Shown: positions 36,901 to 48,239, counted from the stretch's first letter. The stretch: 64,000 bases of DNA from Ottelia alismoides (GCA_037367405.1 JAZKJV010002611.1:1116001-1180000); one strand, 5' to 3'. The notes: generated by a model from the letters alone, not told the origin. Program-made: numbers and translations.

Positions 36901-36968
36901 GTATTCGAATGTGGAATGTGTGAGCGTGGATTTGGTCTGTCGAGTACCCGGATTCTAGGGGTGTCACA
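33958..36968 (+). repeat. 3' LTR of the Tekay-like element, copy B (about 3.0 kb)
   Basis: It is the counterpart of 26489-29509, starting TGATTTGAAACCCC and ending GGGGTGTCACA. It contains the tRNA-like head (34695-34752). Small indels separate it from copy A, for example about 16 bases missing near 36302. Confidence 0.6.
34695..34752 (-). ncRNA. tRNA-like SINE head, copy B
   Basis: It is identical in its A- and B-box parts to the copy at 27226-27285; the B-box complement is at 34700-34709. It was carried along by the segmental duplication. Confidence 0.55.
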
Positions 36969-38600
36969 CCTCCTTCTTCTTTCCTTCTTCTTTTCCTCCC
37001 TTTGTTCTTCTTCTTCCCTCGATCAAGCTCCACCTTCGATCTTTACACTTTGCCCCTTTGTCTTCATGGTCATCCACACGCACCACCTCCATCTCCTTCA
37101 TTCGCCTTTGCCACCTCGAGCTTCACATTGCCGTCGATCTCCGCGTCCACTACCTACTGACTCCATTAGGTCCTCCCTTCCCAACCATCAGCTCATCACC
37201 TTCGTATACGCCATCCATGAAGAAACCTTGAAGCATCTTCCTAGACCGAGTCACGATCCACATTCTCGTCATCGGCCATCTTCCATCTGCCTCCGCCAGC
37301 CCGCGAGCACCACTCTTGCTCTTCCTTTCACCTTGACGCGTCGCCTTGGATGATAGCCCTGGCAGACGACTAGAGCCTCTGGTCCTCATGCCACCTCGAA
37401 CCATACACCCTTCACCTTCATCCTCACCTCACATGCTAGGCACATGAGGGCGAGGTCAATTTGCAAGGATCTCCCCAATGTCTCTACATATCATAGGGAG
37501 GACCCTCAACCAGAAAGCACATGCATCTCACGTGCCCAGCTTGGAATTTGCAAGCACCCCCCATATCTAATAATTGCAAAGGAGACCCACCAAACTGATG
37601 ATTTTAGCAACACATGCACATGTTCCCGTATAAAAAATTCATAAAAGCCCCTTGTTTGTTTCGGTAATTGCATTTGCATCTTTTCTTTTATTTTAATTTA
37701 TTATGTACTGCATTTTGAACCATGTATTCTAGTTTTAATTAACCTTCATTTATCATCATTTTATATCATAAAAATTGTACATTGTCAACTTTTGCTTATC
37801 ATTATGGATGCTTGATTGGATTTTTATGAGATATTATTGATTTAATATAATTATTTTCATGGAAAATTGCATAATCTGCCCATTGCGTGTTCTTAATTGG
37901 TATTAAATTAATTATAGCTCCAAAAATTCTAAAAAATGCAAAGTCGGTAGATTTTATTGTTTTCTACATTGTGCCTAAAAATTAGTACATTTGCATGTAT
38001 ATCGAGGTTGCAATAAATTAATTAATGAATTGAGTAATTAATTTTTAATAGGCTGTAGATCAATTATTTTTTGGATTTATTAATTTCATGGATTCCTCTG
38101 ACATAGACTTATTTAGGATAATTTTATTTCTGAAAAAAATAAATTGGTCTTCTATTTATTAAAAGTAACTCATGAAAAATCATCCTTCATGCATCATTAA
38201 TTCATAATTAATTCATTTTGCACCAAAAAATTCAAAAATACAGAGCATTAACTTCATCATTCTTCATATTTTTTATCAAGTTTTAGGATTTTGGATATCG
38301 TTTGATTGAAAATTATATTTTATCCCTTAAAGTCACCTGAATTTGCATTCCATTTATTAATTGCATACAAAATTTAAAAATGCCTCTGAAAACCTAGGTT
38401 TTAGATCGACTATCAATCAACCTAAGGAGATAGTTGCTCCTTGAGTTCGAACTTGGGCTTGTCCAAGTGAAATATCAATTAGATTGCTCGGTTTACTTGA
38501 AAAAATAATTTAAGTAGTTTTTTATTAATCTTAAGTGTCTGAATACTACAACAATTTGACATTATTAAACATGGCAATTTTAGGGTTTTTCAAATCTCCA
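36969..38600 (+). repeat. Probable continuation of the plus-strand LTR, copy B
   Basis: It is the counterpart of 29510-31150, with the same pyrimidine-rich block, AT-rich part and GAGTTCGAACTTGGGC motif near 38445. No supported gene. Confidence 0.45.
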
Positions 38601-38633
38601 GGTCTGACTCTCGTGGATTTTGAAAGTTGCATG

Positions 38634-39693
38634 TTGATGAACTGAAAATACACCTCTTAAATAATGATTGAATTGTAGTATGGGAGGCAGAGATAACATC
38701 AATAAAAACCACAAATTTTGAATATTGTAGAATATTTTTACTTGGTGAGTGTATCAAGGTCAAATACAAGGAATGATGATTTTTAGTTGTGTGGTTCTAA
38801 ATTAATTTACTGCTATATTAATCTTTATATCAAAAAATAAAGTAAAAAAATAAAATAATTGCAATGCAATGCAAGCAAAATAAACAGAGGAAACAATGAA
38901 GCAAGGGATATGTGATTATGTCTACTTTCAATCCTCAATTAAATCGATCAATTAGTCCTAAAAATAAATCGTAGATATAAAGAAATAATTCAATTCCAAG
39001 TTGCATGCTAGAAGAAAAATTGATCAAATAATAATCCTGCAAATAAAGAGATCAATGATAATTTTCAAAAAGTCGATCTGCACATTCCCTAAGGTTTATT
39101 CCTGAAAGAACGATAAAAAAATAACAAGGAAATAAATGAGTTATATATCCTTGAACATCCCTGCAATAGATCAAATTCCTCAAAATATCACTGCATAAAT
39201 AAGTCAATTTGAGCCTGCAAAGATCAAGTTAAACCTCAAATAATATTTCAAGTTAACCAAGCTCTGATCTGTTCACCAAATATCTAGAATACAAGAGCAC
39301 AAAACAAGCTTCAAAATGACATATGTGCATGAAAATAAAGTTTAAATGAGAAAGATATGATAACATGAAGTTTCCGGGACAAATATGCAAAAAAATAAAC
39401 CTTTGGCCGCAAAGGGGCCCCTGAAAGGACTATATGTAACTATTTAAAAATTACCTAAGCCTTTCTACAATTTACCCAAGAGGGCACGCATGCTGCACGT
39501 GATATTGGAGGCAAGGGTGTCTTCATAAAATTCTGTTGCTTCGAGGGCATGGGTGTAATTTTTCCCCGAACTTGTGTGCATTGCGCGTGCGAAGGAGGTT
39601 CGAGAGATGGCTGAGGCTCGAGTCACCGAAGATCCACGTGGATCGCTGAAATAATGGAACTGGTATAAAATGGAAAAATGCTTTGATCCTCTC
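38634..39693 (-). repeat. Minus-strand long-LTR fragment
   Basis: It begins near TGATGAACTG and contains the GGTCAAATACAAGGAATGATG motif, then AT-rich DNA, then GGGACAAATATGCAAA-type sequence and a GC-rich part (39480-39640), the layout of the other minus-strand LTRs. The first 354 bases are inside copy B; the rest is single copy. It is interrupted at 39693 by the copia element, with CTCTC as the flanking five bases. Confidence 0.45.
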
Positions 39694-39982
39694 TCTTGGA
39701 TCGAGGTGAGCCGTTAGTGGCCTTCTTTACTGAGAATGAGAGAGAGAAGGAATGTGATATTGGGTATGGATCGGAAGAGGGTGCCCGTAAAGCGAGGTTC
39801 TGCCAATGGTGGCATTCCCTTCTGCGTGGGAGGTTTTTATAGGGTGTAAAAAAGAAAGCCCTCATAGCATCTTCTCCATTCCTTCACACCATTGCAGTTA
39901 GGGTCTTCATGAGACCCGACTTTGCACAACCGACGACAGTAGTATCTAAAAGTCTGGAGATTCCACGTAATGCAATCTAACA
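39694..39982 (-). repeat. 3' LTR of the copia element (289 bp)
   Basis: It matches 47621-47897, sharing GGTATGGAT, GATGGTGGCATTCCC or a close variant, and GGGAGGTTTTTATAGGG, whose minus strand gives a TATA-like CCCTATAAAAA. On the minus strand the sequence before it, GGTCAAGTGAGAGA, is a plausible polypurine tract. Confidence 0.65.
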
Positions 39983-39984
39983 TC

Positions 39985-40980
39985 TCTCACTTGACCAAAG
40001 TGGTCAAAGCTTTTACACTCCCACTATTCATGTAATGTATAGAGATGTATGTAGTGAGGTTCATTATTCATGAAAATCTCTTCCTTGACTCATGTATTCA
40101 TGAGTCACACTAAACCAATGTGTTTAATGTATGAACATGTTAGTTCCTTAACATATCACTTGTAGTTATATATGACCGTAAATTCTCGTTTCACCGCTAT
40201 ATCTTGTATATAGTGATATTGGATTTCAATGTGTTTTCCTTTAGAACTATTAGCCCCACCATTGATTAAGCTTACTGCAGCTTGATGGGCACAATACATT
40301 TCAATTGGTACTTTGACCAATTCAAGCATAAAATTTCAAGAAAGCATTTAATCCGAATTGCATGAGTGGTGTCCATGCTTTATGTAGTGTATTATGTCAC
40401 ATGTATGTCTAGGTACACATCCTTATTTCTTGCTACCTCAAGAAACGAATACTCCACCAAATATGTAAAGGTAACCTGATGTAGATTTTCTATCATCTGT
40501 ACCCCCTCTAAAATTAGCATCGGAGTATCCAACTATCTCAAATGATTCAACTTGATATACCAATTTCAGATGTGCATTTGCGTTCAGATATAGAAAGATA
40601 CTCTTAACAGATTCCAATGTGTTAGACTGGAAGTATTTTGATATCTACTAACTAGGCTAACTAGATATGTCAAGTCAAGTCGAGTGTACACCATTTCAAA
40701 TATCAAACTTCCCAATACTTGTGCATATAGATCATCTAAAGGTTTCTATAACTTTTCGGTATATGACTCTTACTGGATAAACGTAAGAGATTAAGGATAT
40801 CTAGATCTAAGGGACATAAGATTGAAGGGTTTCTAAATGAGGAAGGTTGCACCAAAGTCAATCCACCATCTATCACAATTCATAAAGGCAAAGTTGCTCT
40901 CCATGACTAATGTGAATTTAATTTTCTTCTTGCCTTTGTTCTCAAGTACTTTAGAATTTCCTAGCTTTGTCTTGTTGTGG
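39985..40980 (-). pseudogene. Copia pol remnant: RNase H tail and protease start
   Basis: Reading the minus strand across frames gives YSDANFRGGTDDRKSTSGYL (copia RNase H) near 40450-40540, preceded by RT C-terminal-like LDLTYLVSLVSRYQ. Upstream, RWWIDFGA near 40870 resembles the copia protease active-site region. Integrase and most of RT between protease and RNase H are absent, so a large deletion joins them. Many stops and frame changes. Confidence 0.7.
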
Positions 40981-41004
40981 CAATTGACCTTAAAATGATT
41001 ACCA

Positions 41005-41624
41005 CTATAATAGCATGAACCATTGCGTATTTCTACTTTTTCTCTTGAAATTCGCCTTGGAGGGTCTTAGTCTTATTTTTGTGTGCATCGCATTTGCTCC
41101 TATTGCTTCTCCTTCTCCTCCTCCTTCTTCTTCCCCGACCTCAAAGATCTCGACTTTTGATCTTTGTTTCGAGAGGTCCTGCTCATTTGTCAATTGTGCA
41201 AGTAGGGTTATCACACTCTTAACATTGCTTGTCATCCTAAAGGATGTTGCAACCATGTTGAATGACAGAGGGAGACTTCCTAGAATGGTTGCTATATGCA
41301 TCCTATTTGGAATCACACATTCTGCATCCGCTAGGTCCTTGGCCATCACAAACATCTTATTTACATTCTCGAGGACACTTTTAGATTCCTTCATTATACA
41401 CGGGTTGTGCTTGTGTAGAATAAGATGGACACTCCCTTCTGACTTGAAGTGATATTCTCCTTAACCGTAGTCTAGAGCTCGTATGTTGATTTACATGTCT
41501 TGAAGACCGAATCAGTATCAACTCCATGTGGGTTAGCATAAAACTCTAACGCGCTAGTCTTATTATTTGTTTTCGCCCACTATTCGTGGGATCTAATTTC
41601 CTCCATGGTGGGATTCTAAAGTAA
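41005..41624 (-). pseudogene. gag: Copia gag remnant (UBN2-like)
   Basis: The open stretch 41005-41394 encodes a copia Gag core (MFVMAKDLADAECVIPNRMH, ILGSLPLSFNMVATSFRM, ITLLAQLTNEQ) followed by a charged region. The usual zinc knuckle is not recognisable at the end of the frame. Farther up the minus strand, to a possible ATG near 41612 (MEEIRSHE), the N-terminal part is broken by stops. The gypsy element is inserted just upstream of that possible start. Confidence 0.75.
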
Positions 41625-41629
41625 GGTAG

Positions 41630-44600
41630 TGATGAATCTCCATTTCATCACCTTTATTCTATCATTTTGTCCTTAAAAATTCTTGTAAATGCGTGTAAAT
41701 ACCTCTAATTCTGGAATTTTAGCATTCATGCATTATTATACAGAATGTATATAAAATACTATTTTTAATGCTAAAATTATAGGATAAAGAAAATAAAAAT
41801 AAATAAAATATTGAAAATATTTTATTGCCTTAAACTTCGAGACCTTGACATCTCGATGACTAGGTCGACAAGGAATAAAGTAGGGGGAGATAAGGGTCCA
41901 AAATACAATACGAATCCCCTTTTATTTATTTATTCATTTTTATTAATTTTTGGGACTTATTTTTAGTTCTACTTTTTATACCTCAAGTATAGAAACTTTG
42001 TACATGAAGTTGTAGATAATAAAATATAGAAAAATACAAAATTGGTTTCATATAAAGATAATCTACAGAAAAAAGTTATGGTCTGAATAAAATTCTAAAA
42101 CACCAACTTCCCAGACCCATATCTATCAAATAGAAACTCAAAATATATCAAAATCACTTTAATTGCATATAACTTTTAATAAGCTACTTAATGAAGGTGG
42201 TTTCATATTTTTTGGAGTTAAGGTGTGAAAGTTATGTTTTGGACCTATATTGTATAATATACCCGATTAAAATAATAACTTTATTTATTCTTTATTCTTT
42301 TTATAATTTTATATTTTTATAATTTTAAATATTACATATAATTTATGTACATATTAAAACTAGAGTAAAATAATAATGAAAACACCAAAATAAAATATGT
42401 ATATAAAATACATAGATGAATTGCTTATACTTATACCTAATTAATACCCTTATTTAATTAATTTTATTTATATATCAAAAAACAATAAAAATATATTTAT
42501 GTATCTAAAAATAATTTATAAATATATAAAATAATAAAATTAATTAATAAAATTAAATATACAAAATAAAAATAAAAGACCAAAATACATAGATAAATAT
42601 ACCTATAATTTAACTCTAAAAATTAACTTGTAATTAAATAGCTCTAAAAAATTAAAAATCATAATAATATACTTTATAAAATAATAAACATTATTTATTT
42701 GTAACTTAAAAATAATAAATTCATTTATTATTTTTAATTTAATTTTTAAATAATTTTGGCAGAGTTTTTTCTGGTTGGTCTACGTGGACCAACCAGCTTT
42801 CTCCGCCTGTTGACCTCGGTCAACTCTCTGATCGAGATTTGTAGGATGTCATACTTGTGTTTTGTCTCTTGTTCTAAGCTTTTTGCAACCTTCGCCTTTC
42901 ACCAAGTCACTTCGACGCCTTCATGACTTTTTGTCTTAGATTCTTGATCTTGCATGCCCAATCGCTTAATCGAGGATTGGAGCTTTGCTCCTCCCATTGT
43001 GCATCGATATTTAGAGCATGTTCATCACTTGTACAAAATCCCTCATCTGAGCATCTTTTGATTTTCGAACCCTCTTTGTCATGTTTCCTCTCATCCTCTC
43101 GTGCTCAAAGGATTGAAGGAGGTGACAACTCCTTCTCCTTGTCTGTAGGTCGATCGAGGAGGCGGCACGAAGCGGTGCTCCGCCATCTCCGCCGCATCGT
43201 CGGCGTGAGGTTGATCTCGTGGCTTAACGACCACAGAGGTATCTTTTATTGCATTTTCTAGTGTAGATTTAGTCCTAGGTTCATTCTTTGCGTGTATTTT
43301 ACTCATTAATCACAACATTCAACCTAATCCGCCCCCTCGAAGTTCGTCGAAGCTAGCCTTCGACAAACCTCTTCATCCCTAATCTCACCGTCCTCCACCT
43401 CGCTACCACCTCACGTCATTTTCCCATCGCTTCTACTACGTCCCAACACCCTCCACTCAACCTTCTCCTCCCTGGAGTAGGATCTCAGAGCTCCAAATCC
43501 ACCACCTCACCGGAGCCTCTGCCACTTCACCTCCCCCACTACCATTCGCCCCTCTGACTGTCGAGGCATTTTTCCCTCGACGTTTTGACTTTTCCTATGC
43601 AGGCGGGATGCCAGAAGACTTGTCTGGGGTGATTTTTGGACCCTTGCTGGAGCACCTGGAGAGCCATTTCTTCCTCGACCTCATAGCGGCGCTCCGGTGT
43701 GCCTCTGCCCTTTTTGTCACCCCCAGCTGTTGGAGGACCACGCCAGGAGGCTTCTAGGCCATTTTGGAGCTAAAGGGACTGCCGGAGAAGGGAGGACGAG
43801 CTCAGAGAACTTCACCTCGACAGAGTTCGTCCCTGTTCTTTCTCCTTAGCCCTCCCTCGTTGGATCAGGGTCTCTCCCCAGTTACAACAACCGTCGTTGG
43901 ATGTGTCACATCTCGACCGTTGATCATCTTTGGGATCACCTGATCCAGACCGTCCATCCACGAACCGGTATCGTTGCAGGAGGCGTCAACACGCGGTTAG
44001 TCCTCATCAGGTTAGTCGATAAACTTAGGTTATCTTACAACCAAGTCCTCGCGTGTTAGGTTTATTGTTGTTTAGTCGGAAATTTTGGGAATCAAATTGT
44101 AATATTATTTGTAAAATTTCAGTTAAGCCCCCTAGCTTTATATATTCTCGTTTGGGTCCCTGCCAGCGTGGCGCACGAGCCTGTGCACGTGGGCTTGACC
44201 ATTTTATAGAAAGGCCCTCGCGGGTCTTTATTTTTGTATCAGGTCCCATTACTATTATATTGTGTTTAAAAGTTTTGTAAAAATTGCACTTTACCCTTGG
44301 AAATTTATGATATTTGCATTAATACCCTTATCAGTATTGTATTTTCTCTTTATTGCTTGTATTTATTTTAAATAGTAATTAATCTAAAAAAATCTACAAA
44401 AATACGTTATGCTCCTGATTGCATCTAGTTTCACGTCCCATTTTTAGTTTACATGTTCTGGAGTTTTTAATATTTTATAAAAATAAAAATATCTCTTTTG
44501 TCCCTGTTTGCAATAGAAAATATATAAAAATCATAAAAATATTTTAAAACATTCCCAACAAAATATATTTTATGTATATATGCATTTTTAACCTTCAGAC

Positions 44601-45346
44601 CAAAAAACATTATATGTTATAAAAGAAAATTTCAAAAAATAGAAAACCCCTAAAACCTTCATAAAAATATAAAAATTCTCTAAAAATCTAAAAATTCTAT
44701 TTTTATTTTATAATTTTCTTTATATCATTATTTTAAAATTAATTTGGAGTAATCTTGATATTGTCTGATTATTTTAACCACCATTTTCATTTTGCTTATT
44801 ACTTTTAACCTTGATTTTGGGTATTTTGACTTTAAAAATCTATAAAAAAAATAACAAAAATATCTAAAAAACACAAAAAATAGTAAAATATTTTAAAACC
44901 CAAAAAGTTTTTATTTCCTTATTTTTGATTATTTTAATTAACTTTTATATCTCTTACCTATATTATATATGTCTTATAGCTTTATATTATACTTTAAAAG
45001 AAAAAGAAATATAAAAATACAAAAAAAGGAAAAAAGGAAAAATCAAAAAATCAAAATCAAATACAAAAATTCTAAAACCCACATTAAAAACATAGCCAAT
45101 TATTTCACAATCAGATTTTGTGCATTTATTTACCCATTCTTGTTGTTTACTACATGTGTTCAACACTCTACGTACTTGCACTATACACATATTTTGTAGA
45201 TCTAAATAAAATAAAATTTAACTCTGCATTGCTTTTTATTCCTTAAATATTATTGTGGGTTAATTGTTGAATATAGCAGTTTTCTTGAAGGTCGCCATAT
45301 CGATTGCGTCTCCACCTTGTGAGAGACATATTTTAGACCCTCGACA
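41630..45346 (+). repeat. 5' LTR (about 3.7 kb), plus orientation
   Basis: It begins TGATGAATC-TCC-ATTTCATCA and ends CCCTCGACA, close to the primer site. U3 sequence near 41870-41910 is the reverse complement of the 3421-3450 region of the LTR at the window start (both contain CTCCCCCTACTTTATTCC), proving the opposite orientation. It runs through very AT-rich DNA to 42760, then a GC-rich block (43100-43960), then AT-rich DNA. An inverted pair, TTGGTCTACGTGGACCAA, lies at 42776-42793. Frames in the GC-rich block have no known domain. Confidence 0.7.
44490..45190 (+). repeat. Direct repeat, copy 1 (LTR 3' part)
   Basis: Runs such as TTGCAATAGAAAATA, AATCATAAAAAT, AAACCCCTAAAACCTT and CACATTAAAAACATAGC occur in the same order at 46360-47060. 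This copy is the 3' part of the 5' LTR. Confidence 0.7.
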
Positions 45347-45362
45347 AAATCGTTATTTCAAA

Positions 45363-45380
45363 TGGCACCGTTAGCAGGGG
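45363..45380 (+). other. Diverged primer binding site
   Basis: TGGCACCGTTAGCAGGGG resembles the tRNA-Asp primer site (TGGCGCCGTTGCCGGGG) with one insertion and about three substitutions. It lies 16 bases after the CA end of the LTR, farther than the 2-3 bases of the other elements here. Confidence 0.6.
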
Positions 45381-46340
45381 CAACGCCGCTTAGATTTGTC
45401 TTTATTTGATTGTGATTTATTTTGTCTACCTTTTGCTTTATTTATTTTATTTTATTTTATATATATTGTTTGAGCTGTATAACTCCCTCTCTCGTTGACT
45501 TTGTGGGAGGTATCGCAGATCGAGGGAGGCGCTCTACTCAAGGCGCCTGCACACCCACGTGAAGCCGACTTCAGCTTGCCGACCAAGTGCCGAAGGAGAC
45601 TTATTGTAATATATAGGACTCTCTTGAACTCTGCCACACTTCACGAGGTCTAGTGCCCGAGGGATTGTTCCCTTGGGGGCCTCGTCGGATTTTTCACGAT
45701 TTTCATTACCTTTTTTTATTTGTTATTCAATTTTTATTTTCTTTATTTTGTGTGATTGAGCCCTTAGGTATAAGATTGCTTGTCGATAGTCTTTGGTTCA
45801 AACACCTAATAACCATTCCATGTACATATAGATTCGCGTTTGGACTTAGGCAAATATAAATTGCTTCTTATTTGGATTTGAGACCGCGTGTCGAGAGGGG
45901 TCGCTATAGAGCGTGCAGGACCTATTGTCCAGGCACCGAGTGGCATCGAAGACGGGACCTTGGTCTCTCATCTGAATAGCTAGCATCTGGTTCTTCACGT
46001 TGATAGCAGTTACTCACCTAGGACGATTTCATCGGCTGCATTTGCATGTAGATATGTTTCAATTCTGCTGAGTATCTTTGCATGTAGAGTGCTGGAGGTA
46101 AGGTGAGCATTTATCTTTGATATTCATCATCGATTTACCGCTTGCATTGCTTTTCCGATTCTACCTCTGATTTTGACCACTTAGAGTGTTAAAAGAAATT
46201 GATCCCTCCTTAGGATTCGTGTATTCCTCATTAAAAATCAAAAAAAGTGATAACAAATAAAATTGGGACTGTTAATATTACTTGACCCTAAAAAAGATCG
46301 AAAAAAGAAAATCATTGTCTTGATGCGAGTAATCCCCTCA
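45381..46340 (+). mobile_element. Leader of the plus-strand gypsy element
   Basis: Mixed-composition DNA without a supported frame. GC-richer parts at 45480-45680 and 45880-46060 may be leader structure. Frames at 45452-45859 are short and match nothing I know. Confidence 0.45.
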
Positions 46341-46359
46341 TTGTCTTTATACAAAATTA

Positions 46360-47126
46360 AAAGCTTCTCTTTTTATCCTTGTTTGCAATAGAAAATACAT
46401 AAAAATCATAAAAATGTTTTGAAAAAATCCCAAATAAATATATTTTATGTATTTACACATTTTTAACCTTCAAACAAAAATCATTGAAAATTATAAAAGA
46501 AAACTTAAAAAATAGAGAAACCCCTAAAACCTTTATTAAATTATAAAAAATCCCTCAAAAATAAAAAAAATCATTTTTCTATTATATAGAAATTTGGAAA
46601 AATTAAATTATTATCTTTATTTTCAAATCAATTTGGAGCAATCTTGATACTTGGTATTTTTATCTCAATTTTAATTTGGCTATTACTTTTAACCATGATT
46701 TTGTGTATTTTCTGCTTTAAAAATCTATAAAATTAGCAAAGTTATCTAAAAAATCATAAAAACAATTACAAATTTTTTTAAAACCATTATTTTTTATTAT
46801 TTTTAATATTTTTATATCTCTCTTACCTATATTATATATATCTTATATATATATATATATCTTTATATTATTTTTAAAAGAAAAGAAATACAAAATATAA
46901 AAAAATAAAAAAGGAAAATATAAAAATGGAAAATTCAAAATCAAATACAAAAATATAAAAACAAAAATAAAAAATTAAAATCTAAAAGCCACATTAAAAA
47001 CATAGCAAAATATTTCGCAATCACATTTTTGTGCAATTATTTACATATATTTTTTATTATAAAACCTTATAATTTACATTAAATAAAATTTTTTAATTTT
47101 AAAAATATACATTAACACACTATAAG
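46360..47126 (+). repeat. Direct repeat, copy 2 (partial 3' LTR)
   Basis: It repeats the 3' part of the 5' LTR at an offset near 1,860 bases. The U3 and GC-rich parts are missing, so the second LTR is 5'-deleted. It includes an AT dinucleotide run near 46838-46861. Confidence 0.6.
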
Positions 47127-47620
47127 GGTAGTAAAAAAAGTTCTAATGATACCGATGAAAAAATCATAAGATTATGAAAAAAAACTTGATCAATTCCAAG
47201 AAGAAAGTAAGCCTTTCTTTAATATATAACTACCCCTCTTTTTAATTAAAAAACCAACTTGATGGAAAAATCTTTTATTTTAATATCTTTTAGTAATATT
47301 AACAGCAACCTTATATCAACAAGCGTCCTTTCTCTAAAAATGATGGAATCATAAAGACAAAGAAAAGAATTAAACAAAATTAATATAACCAATTAATAAA
47401 GTTGTACTCTTGAACACCCTTTCAAAAGATACATAATTGGCAACAAATAATAAAGACTTACCTCCGCCAAGGGTTTTGAAAAAGAAGACAACAACGGCGG
47501 TGGAGATTTCAGAATATGCGGGCAATGAAGTTTGCCATGGGTGTCGATGGCTTCACACACCAGCGGAGCAACAGGGAGGCAAGATCATCGAGGAGGCAAG
47601 ATCACGAGCTATGATACTAA
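47127..47620 (-). mobile_element. Leader of the copia element (right half)
   Basis: On the minus strand the LTR is followed by TTAGTATCATAGCTC, resembling the copia initiator-tRNA-Met primer site (TGGTATCAGAGC). The rest is AT-rich leader running to the GGTAG at 47127. The plus-strand frame at 47437-47715 crosses leader and LTR antisense and is not a gene. Confidence 0.5.
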
Positions 47621-47897
47621 TCTTGGATCAAGGTAAGTTGTTGATGGCCTTCTTCATTAAAGACGTGAGAGAGGGAATGATATATTGGGTATGGATTGGG
47701 AGGAGGCTCTCGTAGAGAGAGTTTCCATCGATGGTGGCATTCCCCTCCTCATGGGAGGTTTTTATAGGGCATACGCCCTCGCAACGTCCGCCCCCTTCCT
47801 TCACTTCCTTGCATTTAGGATCCCTATGAAACCCGGAATCATGCAACTACCTGTAGTGGTTTGACCACTCGGTCATTCCACGAGACCTGACCTAACA
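47621..47897 (-). repeat. 5' LTR of the copia element (277 bp)
   Basis: The partner of 39694-39982. On the minus strand it starts TGTTAGGTCAGG and has a TATA-like CCCTATAAAAA. It is followed on the right by CTCTC. Confidence 0.65.
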
Positions 47898-48239
47898 CTC
47901 TCCGCCCGCTCTACCCTCAACTATATCCATTAAGAACACCCTCTCCACCTCAACATCCTTTTCACCCTCTCCATCCTCAACATTGGCTTCCATCGAGATT
48001 TGCTCCGATACGTCTTCTCAGCCACTCCATCCCTCCCTCCCTTCCCACCACCTTCTTTAATATACACTCTAACACTTTATGACATAAAACCATCAAATAT
48101 AAAATATGCATGGAGAGATTGTAGAGACCCGCCCTCTAGGGCCAAGTACGGTTGTTGCTTCTATTCAAAATCCTTATAACTTTAATTGACGGCGTAGATC
48201 ACAATCTTATTGAGGCGTATATCCCTATCAATTTAATAA
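47898..48239. other. Non-coding, pyrimidine-rich then AT-rich
   Basis: Pyrimidine-rich sequence (47898-48060) with many CTCCAC/CCCTC runs, then ordinary AT-rich DNA. It could be the far side of the LTR fragment that the copia element entered, but I cannot align it by eye. Confidence 0.3.

Larger units (their letters stand above)
31560..38987 (+). repeat. Tandem segmental duplication, copy B (about 7.43 kb)
   Basis: It mirrors 24092-31559 in order and direction. Its right end is AGAAATA at 38987, after which unique sequence (ATTCAATTCC) follows. Copy B retains an open RNase H frame (32016-32261) that copy A has lost, while both share most other stops. Confidence 0.92.
41630..47126 (+). mobile_element. 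Plus-strand long-LTR gypsy element without coding region
   Basis: It has a 5' LTR (41630-45346), a diverged tRNA-Asp-like primer site (45363-45380), about 1 kb of non-coding leader, and a partial second LTR (46360-47126) repeating the last part of the first. GGTAG occurs just before 41630 (41625-41629) and again at 47127-47131, a possible target duplication. No gag or pol frame is present. The right end is not a clean CA, so that boundary is uncertain. Confidence 0.55.
39694..47897 (-). mobile_element. Internally deleted Ty1/copia element, split by a gypsy insertion
   Basis: Related LTR copies lie at 39694-39982 and 47621-47897 in the same orientation, both starting TGTTAG on the minus strand. 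CTCTC occurs just outside both ends (39689-39693 and 47898-47902), although the left flank is CT-rich. The left half holds RNase H, protease-start and gag remnants; the right half holds the 5' LTR, a primer-site-like sequence and leader. Between them lies a plus-strand gypsy-type element (41630 to about 47126). Without that insert the copia is only about 2.7 kb, so most of pol is missing. Confidence 0.65.

Noticed and set aside
43091..43306. Exon-like GC-rich stretch with an apparent splice donor in the plus-strand LTR
   Set aside because: It sits in the GC-rich LTR block and no partner exon or protein similarity is visible.
47437..47715. 92-codon plus-strand frame
   Set aside because: It runs antisense through the copia leader, primer-like site and LTR.
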